From Cryptomeria japonica (lineage: Eukaryota > Streptophyta > Pinopsida > Cupressales > Cupressaceae), in assembly GCF_030272615.1 (NCBI RefSeq), contig NC_081414.1, positions 50,935,136 to 50,995,135 on the forward strand: a stretch of DNA of 60,000 bases, read 5' to 3'. This document shows positions 1 to 12,127 of the stretch, in pieces (the stretch's first letter is position 1; each line of letters starts with the position of its first letter). A model generated the notes under the pieces. The model had not been told where the DNA came from. It ran no database searches and saw only the letters and a list, made by a program, of their open reading frames with translations. The translations under genes and the position numbers were made by a program.

Positions 1-2322
1 CTCCCTAGGAGGGTTACTAGGAGAGATAGGGATACCCAAATAAATGAAAGGCAAGGAGCCAACTTGGAATCTCAAGATAAGAGCAATCTTCCGTTGAATA
101 GCTTCAGGAGTGTTGAAAATCAAGATAAAAGATTTATCCTTGTTGATCAGTTGGCCTAACGCTACAAGATAAACATCCACGACCATACGCAAATTATTAG
201 CTTCTCTGATCCTAGCAAGCCCCATAAGAGCCGTGTCATCCACAAACTGCAAATGAGACTGCGGTTGCAAGTCATTACCCCATCTCCAACCTTGAATAAT
301 GCCCAGACCCACTTTATGCTTAATCAACCTCCCCAGACCCTCAACCAGAAGAATGAATAAATAAGGGGAGAGGGGGTCCCCCTGACGGAGACCCCTAGAC
401 GCACCAAACAACTCAGTATGATCTCCATTGATGAGCATAGAGAAAGAAGTAGTCGTAACACAGCTCATAACCCACTGAATCCACTCATCAGCAAAACCAA
501 ACGCCTTGAGGATAGTCTGAAGGAAGGACCACCGAACTCTGTTGTACTCCTTAGCCATATCCAGCTTGATAAACATAGCTTTTTCCTTGGAGGTTGCCAT
601 AGAATGAATGGTCTCCGTAGCAATGACCACCCCATCCAAAATTTGACACCCTTCCACAAACCCACTCTGCTCCTCAGAGATAACATTCCCCAGGCACTTC
701 TTAAATCTATCCGCTATCAGCTTAGAGATGATCTTATAAATCACATTGCAGAGAGAGATGGGGCGGAACTGGCCTAACCGGTCAGCCCCCTCACACTTGG
801 AGATAAGAGCAATGAAAGTCGCATTCAACGCCCGAAGCATCTGCTTATTCCTCTGGGACTCCTACACAACCTCCAGTAAATCCAGCTTGACAACATCCCA
901 GAATTCTTGAAAGAATTCTACTAGGAACCCATCCGGTCCAGGAGCTTTTCCTTTCCTCATGTGAAAGACAATCCTCTCCAGCTCTTCCAACAAAATAGGA
1001 CACAAAAGCTGCTCATTCATCTCCCCCGTGACAAGAGAAGGAATGCAAGCGTGAACCTGGTTCTCCTCCCCTGTTTCCCCCTAGGAGTCCTCCCTGAAGA
1101 GGGACCGAAAAAACTGAGATGCCTCCCTAGATATCTCCTGCAAGGATAAGCACTGTTCGCCTCTGTCATTAACTAGAACAGGGATGGAATTTCCATGCCT
1201 TCTAGCTTTCACTGAGTTGAAGAAGAAAGCAGTGTTCTTGTCCCCCTCCTTCAGCCAATCAATACGAGCTCTCTGCCTCTAGTAAATTTCTTCCCTAAGC
1301 TCCCATTCCTCAACCACCTTGACAGCCCTGTCTTCCTCCTTGAGCAAGTCCTCAGACAAACCTTGCTCTTTGATTTCGCTGGTGATCCCATTCAACACAA
1401 TTAGAGCAGCTTTTTTGGCATGAAAAATGTTCTTGAAGCCTTGTTGGTTCCATTGTTTGAGCTGAAACTTAACAAATTGCAGCTGCTTGGCAAAAGACTA
1501 CATGGCAGTGCCAAAGGCCGACCTCCCTTTCCTCCACCACTCCGCTACCAGAGCCTGCAAAGAAGGATCCCAAAGCCACATAAGTTGGAATTTGAATGTA
1601 GGTGAGTGAGCTACCCGAGCCGAAGAAGAAACCAGCTTGATGGGCCAGTGATCCGACCCTCTCCAGTCAAGGATCTTCGAACTGGTGGACCACCCCTCGC
1701 CTATCCAAAAATTAGAAACTAGGAAATGATCCAACCTCTCTGCAATCTAGTACTCTCCCACCCTCCTATTGTTCCAGGTGAACAAGCCATTACCAGGTTT
1801 AATGTCAACCAGTTGCAACAAGGAAATATTATCCTGAAAAAGGAAAGAAGAGGGTTCCAACCGCATCACCCCCCCTTCTTTTCACTCAGCTCTAGGATGG
1901 CATTGAAGTCTCCTGCCATAATCCAAGGATGAAAGCCTTCGCATACAGGAAATATGAGACCATAAGTTTTGCTTACCCTGAAGATCAGTAGGGGCATAGA
2001 TGTTAGAAAACAAAATGAGTTCTCCAGTCTCGAGACTAGAGATAACCCCGGATAACGAAGATCAAGAGGCAACCCACCAGACAGGGCGAAACCTTAAGGT
2101 GTTCCAAAGATAGGCCACCCCTCCAGAGGAACTCGCTGCCCCAACACATTGACACTCTCCTCGAGTCCACAGCTTCGGCACCAGACCCATCATACTCTCC
2201 ACTGTAAGTTTAGTTTCTTGCAAAAATAAAACATTAGGCGAATGATTCCTAATCAGATCCCGAACAACTTTTTGTTTGGGGCCGTTGTTCAAGCCCCTCA
2301 TATTCCAAGAAAGCACAATCAT
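1..2322 (-). pseudogene. LINE ORF2 remnant: AP-type endonuclease plus reverse transcriptase
   Basis: The frame opens at 2322 with SWNMRGLNN, the first endonuclease motif, followed by FLQETKL (metal-binding Glu). The motifs MAGDFNA (near 1900) and SDHWPI (near 1650) complete the exonuclease-endonuclease-phosphatase fold that nicks the target DNA. Further along, GLRQGDPLSP (near 390) and FVDD (near 225) mark reverse transcriptase fingers and catalytic palm; most plant LINEs have FADD or YADD here, so FVDD is a variant. The frame is broken several times: the endonuclease needs at least two shifts and there are in-frame stops between the domains. The C-terminal part is cut by the window edge. Identification as LINE is firm; subfamily is not determined. 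Confidence 0.9.
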
Positions 2323-3107
2323 TTTGGAGGATGGAAAAGTGAGAGTCCAAAGTCTTTACCGGCCCTGACTCAACCAAATTCTCCCCCATCTTTTTGATCT
2401 TGTCCAAATTCTTCTTTTTGCCAACCTTTGAGCTCTTCTCTGACGCACTTTTCTTAATATCTTTCTGATGCAAACCCAGATGAGCCGGGGTCTTATTGCT
2501 TTTGGCCCTAGTCGGTTCCAATTTCAAAGCTATCGGAGATCCCTCCCCCTCAACCAAATTCACCTCAACCCCAGAAGTGAGTCCCAACTAAACCCTTACT
2601 GGTTGATCCATCTCCATTTGCTGGCTTCCAACCACTAGTAGGGCCTGGATAGGGTCCTCAATTGCTCTTTCCGAAGACCCCCCTAACGCACCTTGATCTA
2701 GTGGGGTTAACCCCGGATTAACTTCCTGATGGCAAAGGTCATCCAGGGTCTCAAATCTGTTAAAGGTATCCTCCTCCTGTCTCTCCTGTAGAGGCCTCTT
2801 CTGTCCTTAGTTCCTGTTCTTTGTCTTAACTGGGACAAAACCATCAGTTCCCCCAACCTTGACAGACATAGCAGCTTTCCCTTTTTCAGCCCCATCTTGG
2901 CTCGGTTCCAACTGCTGAGGTTGGTGCACCACCGGTTTATATCTAGGGCACTTACGCTGTAAATGACCATACTCATGACACAGACGGCAGCGAAAAGGTA
3001 AAGTCTCATAATCTAACTATTGAACCCAATAATAAGAGCTTGCACACATAACTATAGCACCTGGCAAAGGTTTACTAAGATCAATTTCAACACCGATATG
3101 CGCAAAG
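2249..3107 (-). pseudogene. LINE ORF1 remnant with CCHC zinc knuckle
   Basis: Read from 3107 downwards the frame gives FAHIGVEIDLSKPLPG, one stop (TAG near 3019), then a CX2CX4HX4C knuckle with Cys-Arg-Leu-Cys, His and a final Cys near 2950-2990. Plant LINE ORF1 proteins have this zinc knuckle after an RNA-binding part; they coat the element RNA. A lysine-rich tail follows and overlaps the start of ORF2 by about 70 bases in another frame. The N-terminal half is missing because of the 5' truncation. Confidence 0.8.
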
Positions 3108-3860
3108 GTCATTATTTATTAAATGTATATTACCTCTCTACTTAGATTCTAATTTATATGCAAGGGAGATGACATTATTTAATTAGATATCTATCTAAGT
3201 AAGCTTCTCCTAGGTACACACTAGATGCAAGAAAATAAATATTCAGCAACAGCCTCCATAGGCATGGCTTAGGTGGGCAGGACTGATGGGTTTTGACAAA
3301 TATCTAGCCATGTTAGAAGCCCATGTACAAAATGATCTCTTTCAAACGATTGCGAAGGATAAAACTTGTCAAAAAACTTCATCCCAAAAGAGAAAGAAGG
3401 TCAAGGAGGACTATCAGACCCTCACCAAATTGTATTTCTTTGTATCAATGGTAGATGCTTGACACTAAAAACCATAGTTCCTCAGAGTTTTTTGACAGGG
3501 GGATAGGGAGACGGGTTTTGGGGATGGGGGGACCAAGGGCAAGGACCTAAGTTTGGGGACGATGGGGGTGGGTGGGGGGTGGCGCTGATATACATATTGT
3601 ACTTGAGAAAATAATTATAAAAAGATGTAGAAGAATTACAATTTTGAATTTTCAATTGAAACTCTAGCAAATTAGTAAAATAATAAAGTACTTGAATACT
3701 ACTAAAATTTGAAGTGAACATTTAACATTAACAATTTAATATTCAAGTTTGAACAATGAAAATGTCAAATTCAAAATTTATATTATATTCAAGATTTCAT
3801 AAAGATGATTACAAGGAGTACAGTGATGTCAAAATAACAAAATGTAGTGAAGTGAGGCCT
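3108..3860. other. Non-coding spacer with G-rich tract
   Basis: No gene is visible. The stretch is AT-rich except for 3498-3581, where runs of three to six G separated by short loops form two candidate G-quadruplexes on the plus strand (runs at 3498, 3506, 3513, 3520 and again 3554-3581). The minus-strand frame over this tract gives only a proline-rich low-complexity peptide. Confidence 0.5.
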
Positions 3861-5515
3861 CTAATCATCCACAAACTTCTCATCACTAAAACCGTTGGAC
3901 TTTGTAGGGTCAAGCTCTGCCAAACTAATACCAACCAGCCCTACCTTTGTAACTATAACATCCTCATCAACCTTTGCTGGCTCCTCTAGCTCTACATCTC
4001 ACCGTGCTGCTGGACTCTCTTTGTACAAAAGCGTCTTGTTGTCAATGAGATGCAAAGCACTATGTACAACCACAAGCTTCTTTGCTCTCCTGGAGGTAAG
4101 TCTTTTCCTCTTAAGAGAGTTGTCGAAGCTATAAGTAGACTAGTTCCTCTTAGAAGTCGTAGAACTAGAAACTTGAGATAACAATTATTTAGTCAAAGAA
4201 ATTTGTCCATGGCGATTCCACCACAAAATTGGGTCCTCTTGTGCCATAGTTGCCATATCCATCTTGGCCGCCTTAGAATAACCCCTAAATGTGGCAAATT
4301 TTGTCTACTAAATACGAATGATGGTAGCTTTGCAAGATCACATATATTTTCAATGGCCCTAGTGAACCCTGCCTTCGCCTCAACATCTTGTATGGGTGTA
4401 ACTCTACCAGACCTATGCTTGTACCACTTGGGGTTCAATGCCATGTGCAAGGGATTGTTGAGCTACTCTTATCTCTGATGAATGATTGGTAGAATGTGCT
4501 CATTGTAGAATGCTAATGTGGGGTCCTCTTAAACGACAACCCTCATTTGGTCAAGCATACTATCAATGCACTCATAGATCTCTCCGAGGTTAGGTACATC
4601 GACATCCCCATAACTAATGACTTGGAATACTGGAGTAATGGTGGAGACTATATATTTTTCATCACCCCAAAAAACATCACTCTTCACTACATCCTTCACC
4701 CTCCTCCCTTGCTTTGTCTTGGATTCAGGCCACTGATTCCATTCTACTATCATAACCATTAGTTGCAATGCCTCTTGCAACTCAAGCATTCTCTCCAGGA
4801 GAATGGAATAGGATGCATATCTAGTCTTAATAGGTTTCAATAACTCCTTAGAGAAGCTCTTGAAGAGCGCAAGTGGTTGCAGATAAACATTTGCACATCT
4901 CTAGCGTCATTGACCACTACTTTGATCCAATCAATCTTTCCCATGTCCTTGAGTGCATTATTCATATCATGCACACAACAAAGAGTCCATCAAATATGTC
5001 AATAAGTTGCCTCAATCAATTTCCCTGCAGCTTTGCACAAATGGGCCACATTTGTCACTACTTGGACCACATTTTGTGGCCTAGCCTCCTCAATAACATC
5101 CTTGAGGATCTAAAACTGAAAATCAGCATCTTTGCGATGCCTTGAACAATCAATTGTCTTGAGAAAATATGGGTCCTTTGTACATGTAATCATGACATTG
5201 ATGAGTGGATGTTCGTCCACCCATCCATGACTATACTGCAACCACTTTGCACCCAACATTCCTTCATTTTCTCTATTAACACATTTATCTTGGAATAGTT
5301 CTTATCCAAGATTGTGGTCTTCAATTTTGTCTCCCCTAGTGGCACATATGATGGTCCTCCCCTTGCTACCATCGCCTTTATCGTCTTATGATAAGGAGAT
5401 CAAGCCACATGGAATGGAATGCCATTGGCAAAGAGGAATTTGTCAATGGCATCATCTATATCATCCTTCAATTGCACATTTAATAACTCTGCAATATCCC
5501 CAAATAGGTATAGAG
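3861..5515 (-). pseudogene. Decayed hAT-family transposase (DUF659 type)
   Basis: On the minus strand, near 5490-5190, the frame reads DIDDAIDKFLFANGIPFHVA, then VARGGPSYVPLGETKL and GCSIVMDGWTNIHS, the hallmark of the DUF659 part of plant hAT transposases. Continuing downwards come a segment on related partners (4840-4529), HMALNPKWYKHRSGR (near 4445), the WWRNHGQ-like end of the RNase-H-like fold (near 4215), and a C-terminal dimerisation stretch LKRKRLTSRRAKKLVVVHS (near 4110-4060), ending at a stop at 3861. Frameshifts and stops occur throughout. The N-terminal BED zinc finger was not found, and no terminal inverted repeats were recognised. Confidence 0.8.
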
Positions 5516-7713
5516 GAAAAAACAACAATATCTCCAAAAATTGGGCACAAAAAAATTGAAACTTTGTTTGCATGTAAGAAATTCTTCAACAAACTCATAT
5601 GAAATTCAGATTATTGATCTGATTTTTCTGCTAATTTAAATAAATTTCTGAGTATAGAAAAGTTACAGAAAGACACTTTAAATCTGCCCAGAAATTTAAA
5701 AAATGATTTACATTATTTTTTTTTTTTTCTGAAATGAAGATGATTAATAGTATGCATATTTAGACACAAACACCTCAGAAATGTCATCAAACCCTAGCTG
5801 CCCTTGCCATAACTCCCTGAAAACTAGTGCTAGGTCCTTCCACTTTTCCTTTTTGTTGCTATCTTGAATGATGCTTAGTAATATGAGGACATCTTGCTGT
5901 AAATTGTCCAAATCTGAACCTGATGCTTGTATCTCACCTTCAAAAATGGCCTCCAAACCTAATAAAGAATTGTAGCTCTGAAAATGATGTGCTAGGGCAT
6001 CATAGACCAAAGCCCTTCCACTAAAACACACCCTTTTAACTAGGGGAAGCCCATATGTCTCTCTGCAACTAGGGATATTCAAGGGTTTCAAACCTTAAGC
6101 CAAAGAGTGCAACAACAATAGAGAAAATATCGATAACATAATGAGCTCCAAAAGAACCCTAGAATGTTATATAATGCCCCCAAAAGGATGATTTAACCTC
6201 AACCATTGATCCATTACCAACTTAATCCAATGCTCCAAATAAAATCCTAAAAAATGAGCCAATAGGCTCCTTGAAATCCCACGCCCCCTTGATCTTTTTG
6301 GCACATGCTTAATACAATTACTTAAAGTGCATCTCTCTTAAGTCATTAAACTTAAAAAGAGGGAGAACTTAAGTCTTTGGGCTAGGAGTCACTTAAGTTG
6401 CATAAAAAGACATGCCGACAACTTAAGAATACAATAGATTACAAGCCAAAGACTCCAACACTTACCCAATAATGCACTATGTCTTCTCCCTCTTGGGTAG
6501 TTCAAGGAAATGGGTTGAGTTGGGGACATCATGAATTCTGTTATTGGGTTAGCAGCTAAACTTTTCAACTTGCGTTTCCCCCTAGCCTCTACTGCATGGG
6601 CCCTTGAAGAAGAACTTGGCATATGTGCAACTTGCCTTTGCAAAGTAGAAGAATAATTGTATGGTTAGCCTGATGACCCTATGGCTTGTGAGAGAAAGAA
6701 GTAGATATAGGTGCAATTGCATTGTCTTCATTGACACCCCATAGAACAATGCTAAAAAACAATGATGATCTATGCTTGTTAAATAATATTTCTCTCCTTA
6801 GGAAGAAACAAGCCCAAAGGTGAATGCAAAAGATCTAACCATTGAAGAAGGGATATGAATGAAAAATACATAAGATGTAGATCTTTGGAAGCTACTCATT
6901 TGTTGCCATGTTGGTGTTGAAAGGTGTCATAGTCTAATCAGGAGTCCCTAGCCAATTGAAGAAGGTGATACCATAGAACAATGTGGAAATAGATGTAGAA
7001 TAGGTGCCAAAGTTGGTTGTAAACTCTCCATAAATTGCTTAGGCTTCTCCAAGCTATTGCTAAATTGTGACAAATGTTGATAAGAGAAGTCAACCACCAT
7101 GTAAGGGCTTGACATAGACACTCTTTCAATCCAAGTAAGAGATTTGAGCCAATTAGAATCTAGCACTCCTACATAAGGTGTGAATTTGGTAGAGTCAAAT
7201 GTGTGGATCCAAGAATTGCATGATGTGCCACAATAGAAGCATGTGTAAGTGGAGAAGTAATCGGAGGGTTTGAATGCATCCTCATGGCATCTAGAGAATG
7301 AGATACAACTCCATGAGAATTGTCATCAAAGAGGAGACGAATGTCCGCAATGGTGTCCTCTAGATCTACAACATGGGACTTAACAAGCAAGCCAAAAAGA
7401 TCTGTCAAGTACTAATGTCAGTGAACAACTTGTGGACAACAAGGATGATCTTGGTGAACCAAATCATTGGAAGCTTTATTGAAGCAGCTTTGGACTTTGT
7501 AGAAGTAGGAGATGATGGTGTAACCTTAGTGCACATGATTTGACACTACATTGCTCATTCCATGATGTGTTCACACTAGATGCTCGACTACAAAAAACTG
7601 TCAAATTTGTTAATGCTAGAGGAGAAGAGCCCTTAGTCTTAGAACGATGACTTAGAGATATAGGAAGCAAATCTCTTCAATTTGCACTAGGAGGTGAGGA
7701 AGTTTAAGAATCA
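5516..7713. other. No recognisable gene; unassigned minus-strand reading frames
   Basis: This stretch between the hAT remnant and the next LTR has no domain that I can name. The longest frame (minus strand, 6091-5744, 115 codons) is moderately charged and could be an exon fragment or old element DNA. Shorter minus-strand frames at 6643-6389 and 7408-7169 are serine- or histidine-rich and unsupported. A T-run of about 15 lies at 5716-5730. Confidence 0.4.
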
Positions 7714-9124
7714 TGTAATGCTCCTTTCTTGCACCTATTCAATTTGGCCTCCCATTAGCCTATTCCCGGGTTCCCATAGGCAAGTGATTTCAGTTTCCAG
7801 CAGAGTTTCTATTTTTAGCATATGTTATTTTTAGTAAGTGCCATTTTGGGCATTTGGTCTTAGCCTCTGTTTCCTCTCAACTTCAAAGTGAAGTGTTTTC
7901 GATTTTAGTGCCTTGGTGAGTTTTCTAATGTTGGATGAATAATATTTTATGATTTCACTTAAGTGTTTTAAAAAGTAACTTTATAACTTAAGTGAATAAA
8001 GTGTTCATAAAAGTGTCCCCAAAAGCTATGCCTAGGGAAGGGGGGGAAACTTAAGTTAAAAGTTTATTTTATGGTCCCAAAAGTGGACGCCAAGGTGAGA
8101 GGAAGGCTTTAAAATGTTTTAAGAGATTGGGGGAAAATTGTTTAAATTCAAATTGGTGTTGCCCAAATTTCTCCCTCCACTCTATAAATATGAGTTTTGG
8201 CTCTCATTTGAGATGCTGCTGGAATGAACGTAGAGAGTTATCTTGTTGCTGGTTGAGGACAAAATCCCTCTTCAGTGGTGCTGGTTTCGGTGGTGAGATA
8301 TCCACCTTAGCTGGTTGGAGTACACAGATTTAGTTTTCAGTGATATTGGCTTGTAGTTGCTAATATGGGTTTGATAATAATGAAGATTTTCAAAGTATTT
8401 TGATGTGGGTTCTTGGTTTTTGGTGTGATTGTTTTGGGAGTGTTGTTCAAGTTTTGGTATGTTTAGATGCATTTTCTGAGTGCTGGTCTTCATTTTCAGA
8501 GATACTGGATTTCATATTTTTGCTCTAACTCCCTAGACAAATTTTATATCATTCTGGGTATTGGAGAATCAAATTCCTAGCTTTAAGGCTACTCAATTCA
8601 ATATGTCATTTGCATTATTTTGTGACGAAATGATTTTTAAAACCAAATCGCCCCTCTAGGCCTGGGCGCCACTTCCCACCTTGGCACATGGGATTTCTGT
8701 AGGTTTTAATCTGCAATATTTTGGTGTTTGATTTCATTCTTTCTGAGGTGTTGGAGTTTGGAGGAGAGTCCTAGCAGCTGGAAGAAGTTTGGAGTGAGTT
8801 GGTGGTAGATTTTATGCATTTTGGTGCTTTGGAGTGGACTTATTTTGCTGGTCAACCTACTGTTCATGACTTGAAATCTCATAAAAAATGTATTTCCACG
8901 TCTGGTTATTGTTATACATTGATTTCCAGCTTATGTTTAATGCTACAAAGTTTTATGACGAACTTGTTATTTGAGTATATTGGTTTCCTGTTTCTTTCAA
9001 TGCAGATATATGTCAAGAATGCATTCAATGTGATAAAGGAAATAACAATCAGCAAACAACAAACTCTTGGTTTCCAATCACTTGCAAACATTAAAAAAAA
9101 ACAAAATCAGTGCTGCATATTACA
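7714..9124 (+). mobile_element. Solo LTR, 1.41 kb, target duplication AATCA
   Basis: The segment begins TGTAATGC and ends ATATTACA, so TGTAAT and ATTACA are perfect terminal inverted 6-mers with the TG...CA ends of an LTR. The five bases before it (7709-7713) and after it (9125-9129) are both AATCA. A TATA box TATAAATA lies at 8183-8190, about 470 bases in, as expected for U3. No coding sequence is seen and no second copy of this LTR is in the window, so it is read as a solo LTR left by recombination. Superfamily is uncertain. Confidence 0.7.
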
Positions 9125-10735
9125 AATCAATAGAAGTTTTTGTATGAGAAGGAATATCAAGTGAAGTCTCTATGTCATCATAGTGTTCAAGACTTCATAA
9201 CAAGCAAGCTCCTCATTTGTATCAATGTCATATGGCAGATTCTCAAAGTCATCGAGGGGTACAAGTTAATTCATAGCAGGATCATCAAAATCTTTATACA
9301 TCTCCCAAACTTTTGTCTAAAGAGTTTAGCGGTACTCAATGTGTGAGATGGTCCACAATGTGTCACTGTTAGCATGAGAACTAATGAGATTGCCCGCAAT
9401 GTGTCATTGTCAACAGTAGAACTAGTCAACCCTAGGACATGATCATTTTTGTTAGCTCATACATGCTTCCATTAATAAGTACTTGGTTCAAGAACAAGTC
9501 AATAGAGATAGGGAAAGAGTTGAATCCATCTGAAATGCTTTATGTTTCCATCTTGCTAGGACTAATAATTTCTTATTTTCAAGGTGATAATAGAATGATG
9601 AATTGAACTATGATTGACTCTTCAAATGAGTCAAATAGAAACCAAACCAATGCACAATCCCCCCAAAAACATTCAATCAAGAGATCTTCTTAGCAAAATA
9701 TGATTATGGCACTTTATATTTAGCACATTTATAGTTGCCATTGCCCAAATGTGCAATAGTGGACTTCATCTCAGTGGACTACATATGCCATAGAGGACCA
9801 AATATTGAAACTACACTTTTAATATAGAATGAGAAATCAAAGTTACCACCATGAAGATGTAAAAAATTACATATTTCCAAGGAGCAATGCCTGAAAAGAT
9901 TTGTATGAGCCTAAGTGGGCCTTAGAAGTTTCAAAAATGAGAATGAGCCACATAAATTACAATTTTTAGAAAATCTAGACACCAAAGTCTCAAATTATTT
10001 GCACCAGTGTAAATCTCTAAAAAAATTATTCTAGATTAAAAAAATGCCTGAAAAATGAAGCTTGTATGCCTGAGAATGGAGCTTGCAAAGTTAGGGTATC
10101 AAAATCAAAATACAAATGGAGAGGGTGTAGGTAGGAAGGAAGGTTTTGCTAATTTATTGTTGATATTAGTAGATGGAAAACAACTCTCATGGATAGAAAA
10201 CCGCCTTATCTTGCCATGCAACTATCACTTATGATTGGATTTGTTTATTACAAGAGGATGCTGGGATATTCAAAGATTTACTCAAAGAATCCAAAACTAG
10301 TGTTGGTTTTTTCAAAACTGCCTTGCATGATGGAAAACCATTGTTGTCCTGACTAAATCTGCTCATGGGGCACAATATACTTCTTAGCGGTCGAAATCGT
10401 TGTTTATAGTAGAATATCTAGTGGAATTAATGAATTTGCTTGATTAGCAAGCCTAGTAGTAAGTGGGTCCTAGGCGGTGAGGTTTCCTCATTAGTAGCAT
10501 TGACCAGTGGGAATGCTTGGGAGACATTAACCCTACTAGTATTCTGATCAGTATGAGATACATCTTGAACCCCCCTCCCTTGCAATTAGAAAAACCTGCA
10601 ACAATAAAAAGTAAATTGAACCTAGAGATGCAATGTCCCCCTTTTGAAATAGGATTTAATAATAAATAATAATAAAATTAAAATATAAAATAATAAAAAT
10701 AAAATATAATATAATAAAATTTAATTAAGTTTAAT
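9125..10735. other. Non-coding AT-rich DNA, old repeat fragments
   Basis: No gene is visible. Around 9350-9430 a short phrase with CAATGTGTCA is present twice about 48 bases apart. The part at 10495-10620 (CTGATCAGTATGAG and CCCTTGCAATTA) recurs at 52345-52420, so this is part of a dispersed repeat that flanks both areas. Confidence 0.4.
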
Positions 10736-11071
10736 GAATGGTCAAAAGGCATGAAACAAAGAGTTGTGACTCCCTCAAACATGAGATATAAAAGGGAGAA
10801 GAGTTCATTAGAAAGGGTATATGGAGGAAGGAAGAAAGAATGGAGCATGTGAGTCAAGAAAAAGTTTTTAGAAAGAAAAAAAGGAATGCAAGGAAAATAA
10901 GGAAGTGACTCTTTCAAAAGACAGAAATGATGAAGAGTTGTACTCTTTCAAAAGGTGAAATTTGTGCAAGGTTGTGACTCTTTCAAAGGGTAGACATGAT
11001 GAAGAGGTGTGATTTCTCCTGCACATTGGAAGATATAAAGGGGACAAGGTTTCATTTGAGGAGGACATCCA
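10736..11071 (+). repeat. Imperfect GTGACTCTTTCAAA repeats, interrupted by a solo LTR
   Basis: A purine-rich stretch repeats variants of GTGACTCTTTCAAAAGG at roughly 45-60 base spacing (near 10765, 10905, 10940, 10975). Related phrases continue beyond the LTR at 11870-11945. No protein is supported. Confidence 0.5.
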
Positions 11072-11844
11072 TGTTGAAATATGTAGCTAAGATCGGATTC
11101 TAGTTTAAGTTATTCATGTAATTGGGCTGGGCCCCATTGTAACTTATAATAATAGGGCAGGCCCTATTTGGGCGTTCAACTTATGTATTATGTCATTGTT
11201 ATGGGGCAAGACCTATCAAATATGTAGCTTGTAATTAGACCTTGACCTAAATAATTGTAACGTGTAAAACTCTTGGCATAATATTCTTTCAAGCCGACTT
11301 GGGAAAGTTAAAGGGCTAAGTCGCCTATAAATATAAGGCATCAATCATTATTCATACACACATTCAGGAAATACAATCCCTATCTTCTCTGTGATCAGCG
11401 AATTATACTCAGAAGTTAGCGAATTACATTTAAAGGACAGCGAACCTTATCAAGGCACAGTGAACTCCCTTGAAGGACTGCGAACTGGTCTAAAGGGGGC
11501 AGCGAACATCATCTGAGGGTCAGTGAAACATCATCCTTGTGACAGTGGATCAATCTTGTAGACAGCAACCTCAATCTGCCATCCTCCTTGCCACAACAAC
11601 AGTTGTATTGCAGATAAGTTTATGATTGCTATCTGCCCTAGGGTTTTGTGCATATTTGCTGACAGCTTCATGTGTTGAAGCTCATTGTAAACTCAATTGG
11701 TTATTGCCTAATCTAGATCTTTGGTTGCTGGGTTTTTCCTCCAAGAGGGAGGTTTTCCCAGGATACATGTGTGTTATGTGTATAAGTTACTTTGCATTCT
11801 GATTTTCCATTCTATATTGCTAATCTGATTACTTAAAATCAACA
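11072..11844 (+). mobile_element. Solo LTR of copia type, 773 bp, target duplication ATCCA
   Basis: The unit starts TGTTGA and ends TCAACA, with ATCCA at both 11067-11071 and 11845-11849. It shares with the copia LTRs at 52568 and 55178 the phrase GTTGCTGGGTTTTTC, then CCAAGAGGGAGGTTTTCC, near the 3' end, and an array of CAGCGAA-like words (11396-11560). A TATA box TATAAATA sits at 11326-11333. No internal region accompanies it, so it is a solo LTR of a related but distinct family. Confidence 0.85.
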
Positions 11845-12127
11845 ATCCAAGGGAGATCCATTTGGAAAATAATTTATTATTTTCAAAAGGCAGCAATGGA
11901 GGGTGGTGATTCAAGCCTTAAGAAAGGTGGTGACCCTTTCACGGATGAAGAATAAAAGAGACAATTCCAATCATTCAAGGATCACTTATCAATCATCACT
12001 TATGAATCCACAGAAAACAATCATCAATTATCAAATCAAGCAAACAATCAATCAGCAAACCAATCTATCAAATCAGCATTCATTCAATCATTCATTCAAC
12101 AATATGTCAAACCAACATTCATTTCAT
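11845..12127. other. Short AT-rich spacer between two solo LTRs
   Basis: No gene is visible. After the ATCCA target copy the purine-rich repeat of 10736-11071 resumes to about 11960, followed by CAATCA-rich simple sequence. Confidence 0.4.

Larger units (their letters stand above)
1..3107 (-). mobile_element. 5'-truncated LINE (L1-type non-LTR retrotransposon), 3' end outside the window
   Basis: The minus strand carries, in transcript order, an ORF1 zinc knuckle, an endonuclease and a reverse transcriptase, which is the plant L1-type order. Similarity stops abruptly near 3107, inside ORF1, where the sequence turns AT-rich and non-coding. This fits the 5' truncation usual for LINEs. The 3' end (rest of the reverse transcriptase, RNase H if present, poly-A tail) lies left of position 1, so no target duplication can be tested. 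Stops and frameshifts show the copy is dead. Confidence 0.9.

Noticed and set aside
2707-3009. Minus-strand 100-codon frame MRLYLFAAV... as a secreted protein
   Set aside because: It is the LINE ORF1 zinc-knuckle region read in the wrong frame.
5744-6091. 115-codon minus-strand frame as a host gene
   Set aside because: No recognised domain, no start context or splice evidence, and it lies next to transposon remnants; kept only as a note in the spacer entry.
9360-9430. CAATGTGTCA doublet as a regulatory site
   Set aside because: Only two imperfect copies exist and nothing nearby is coding.
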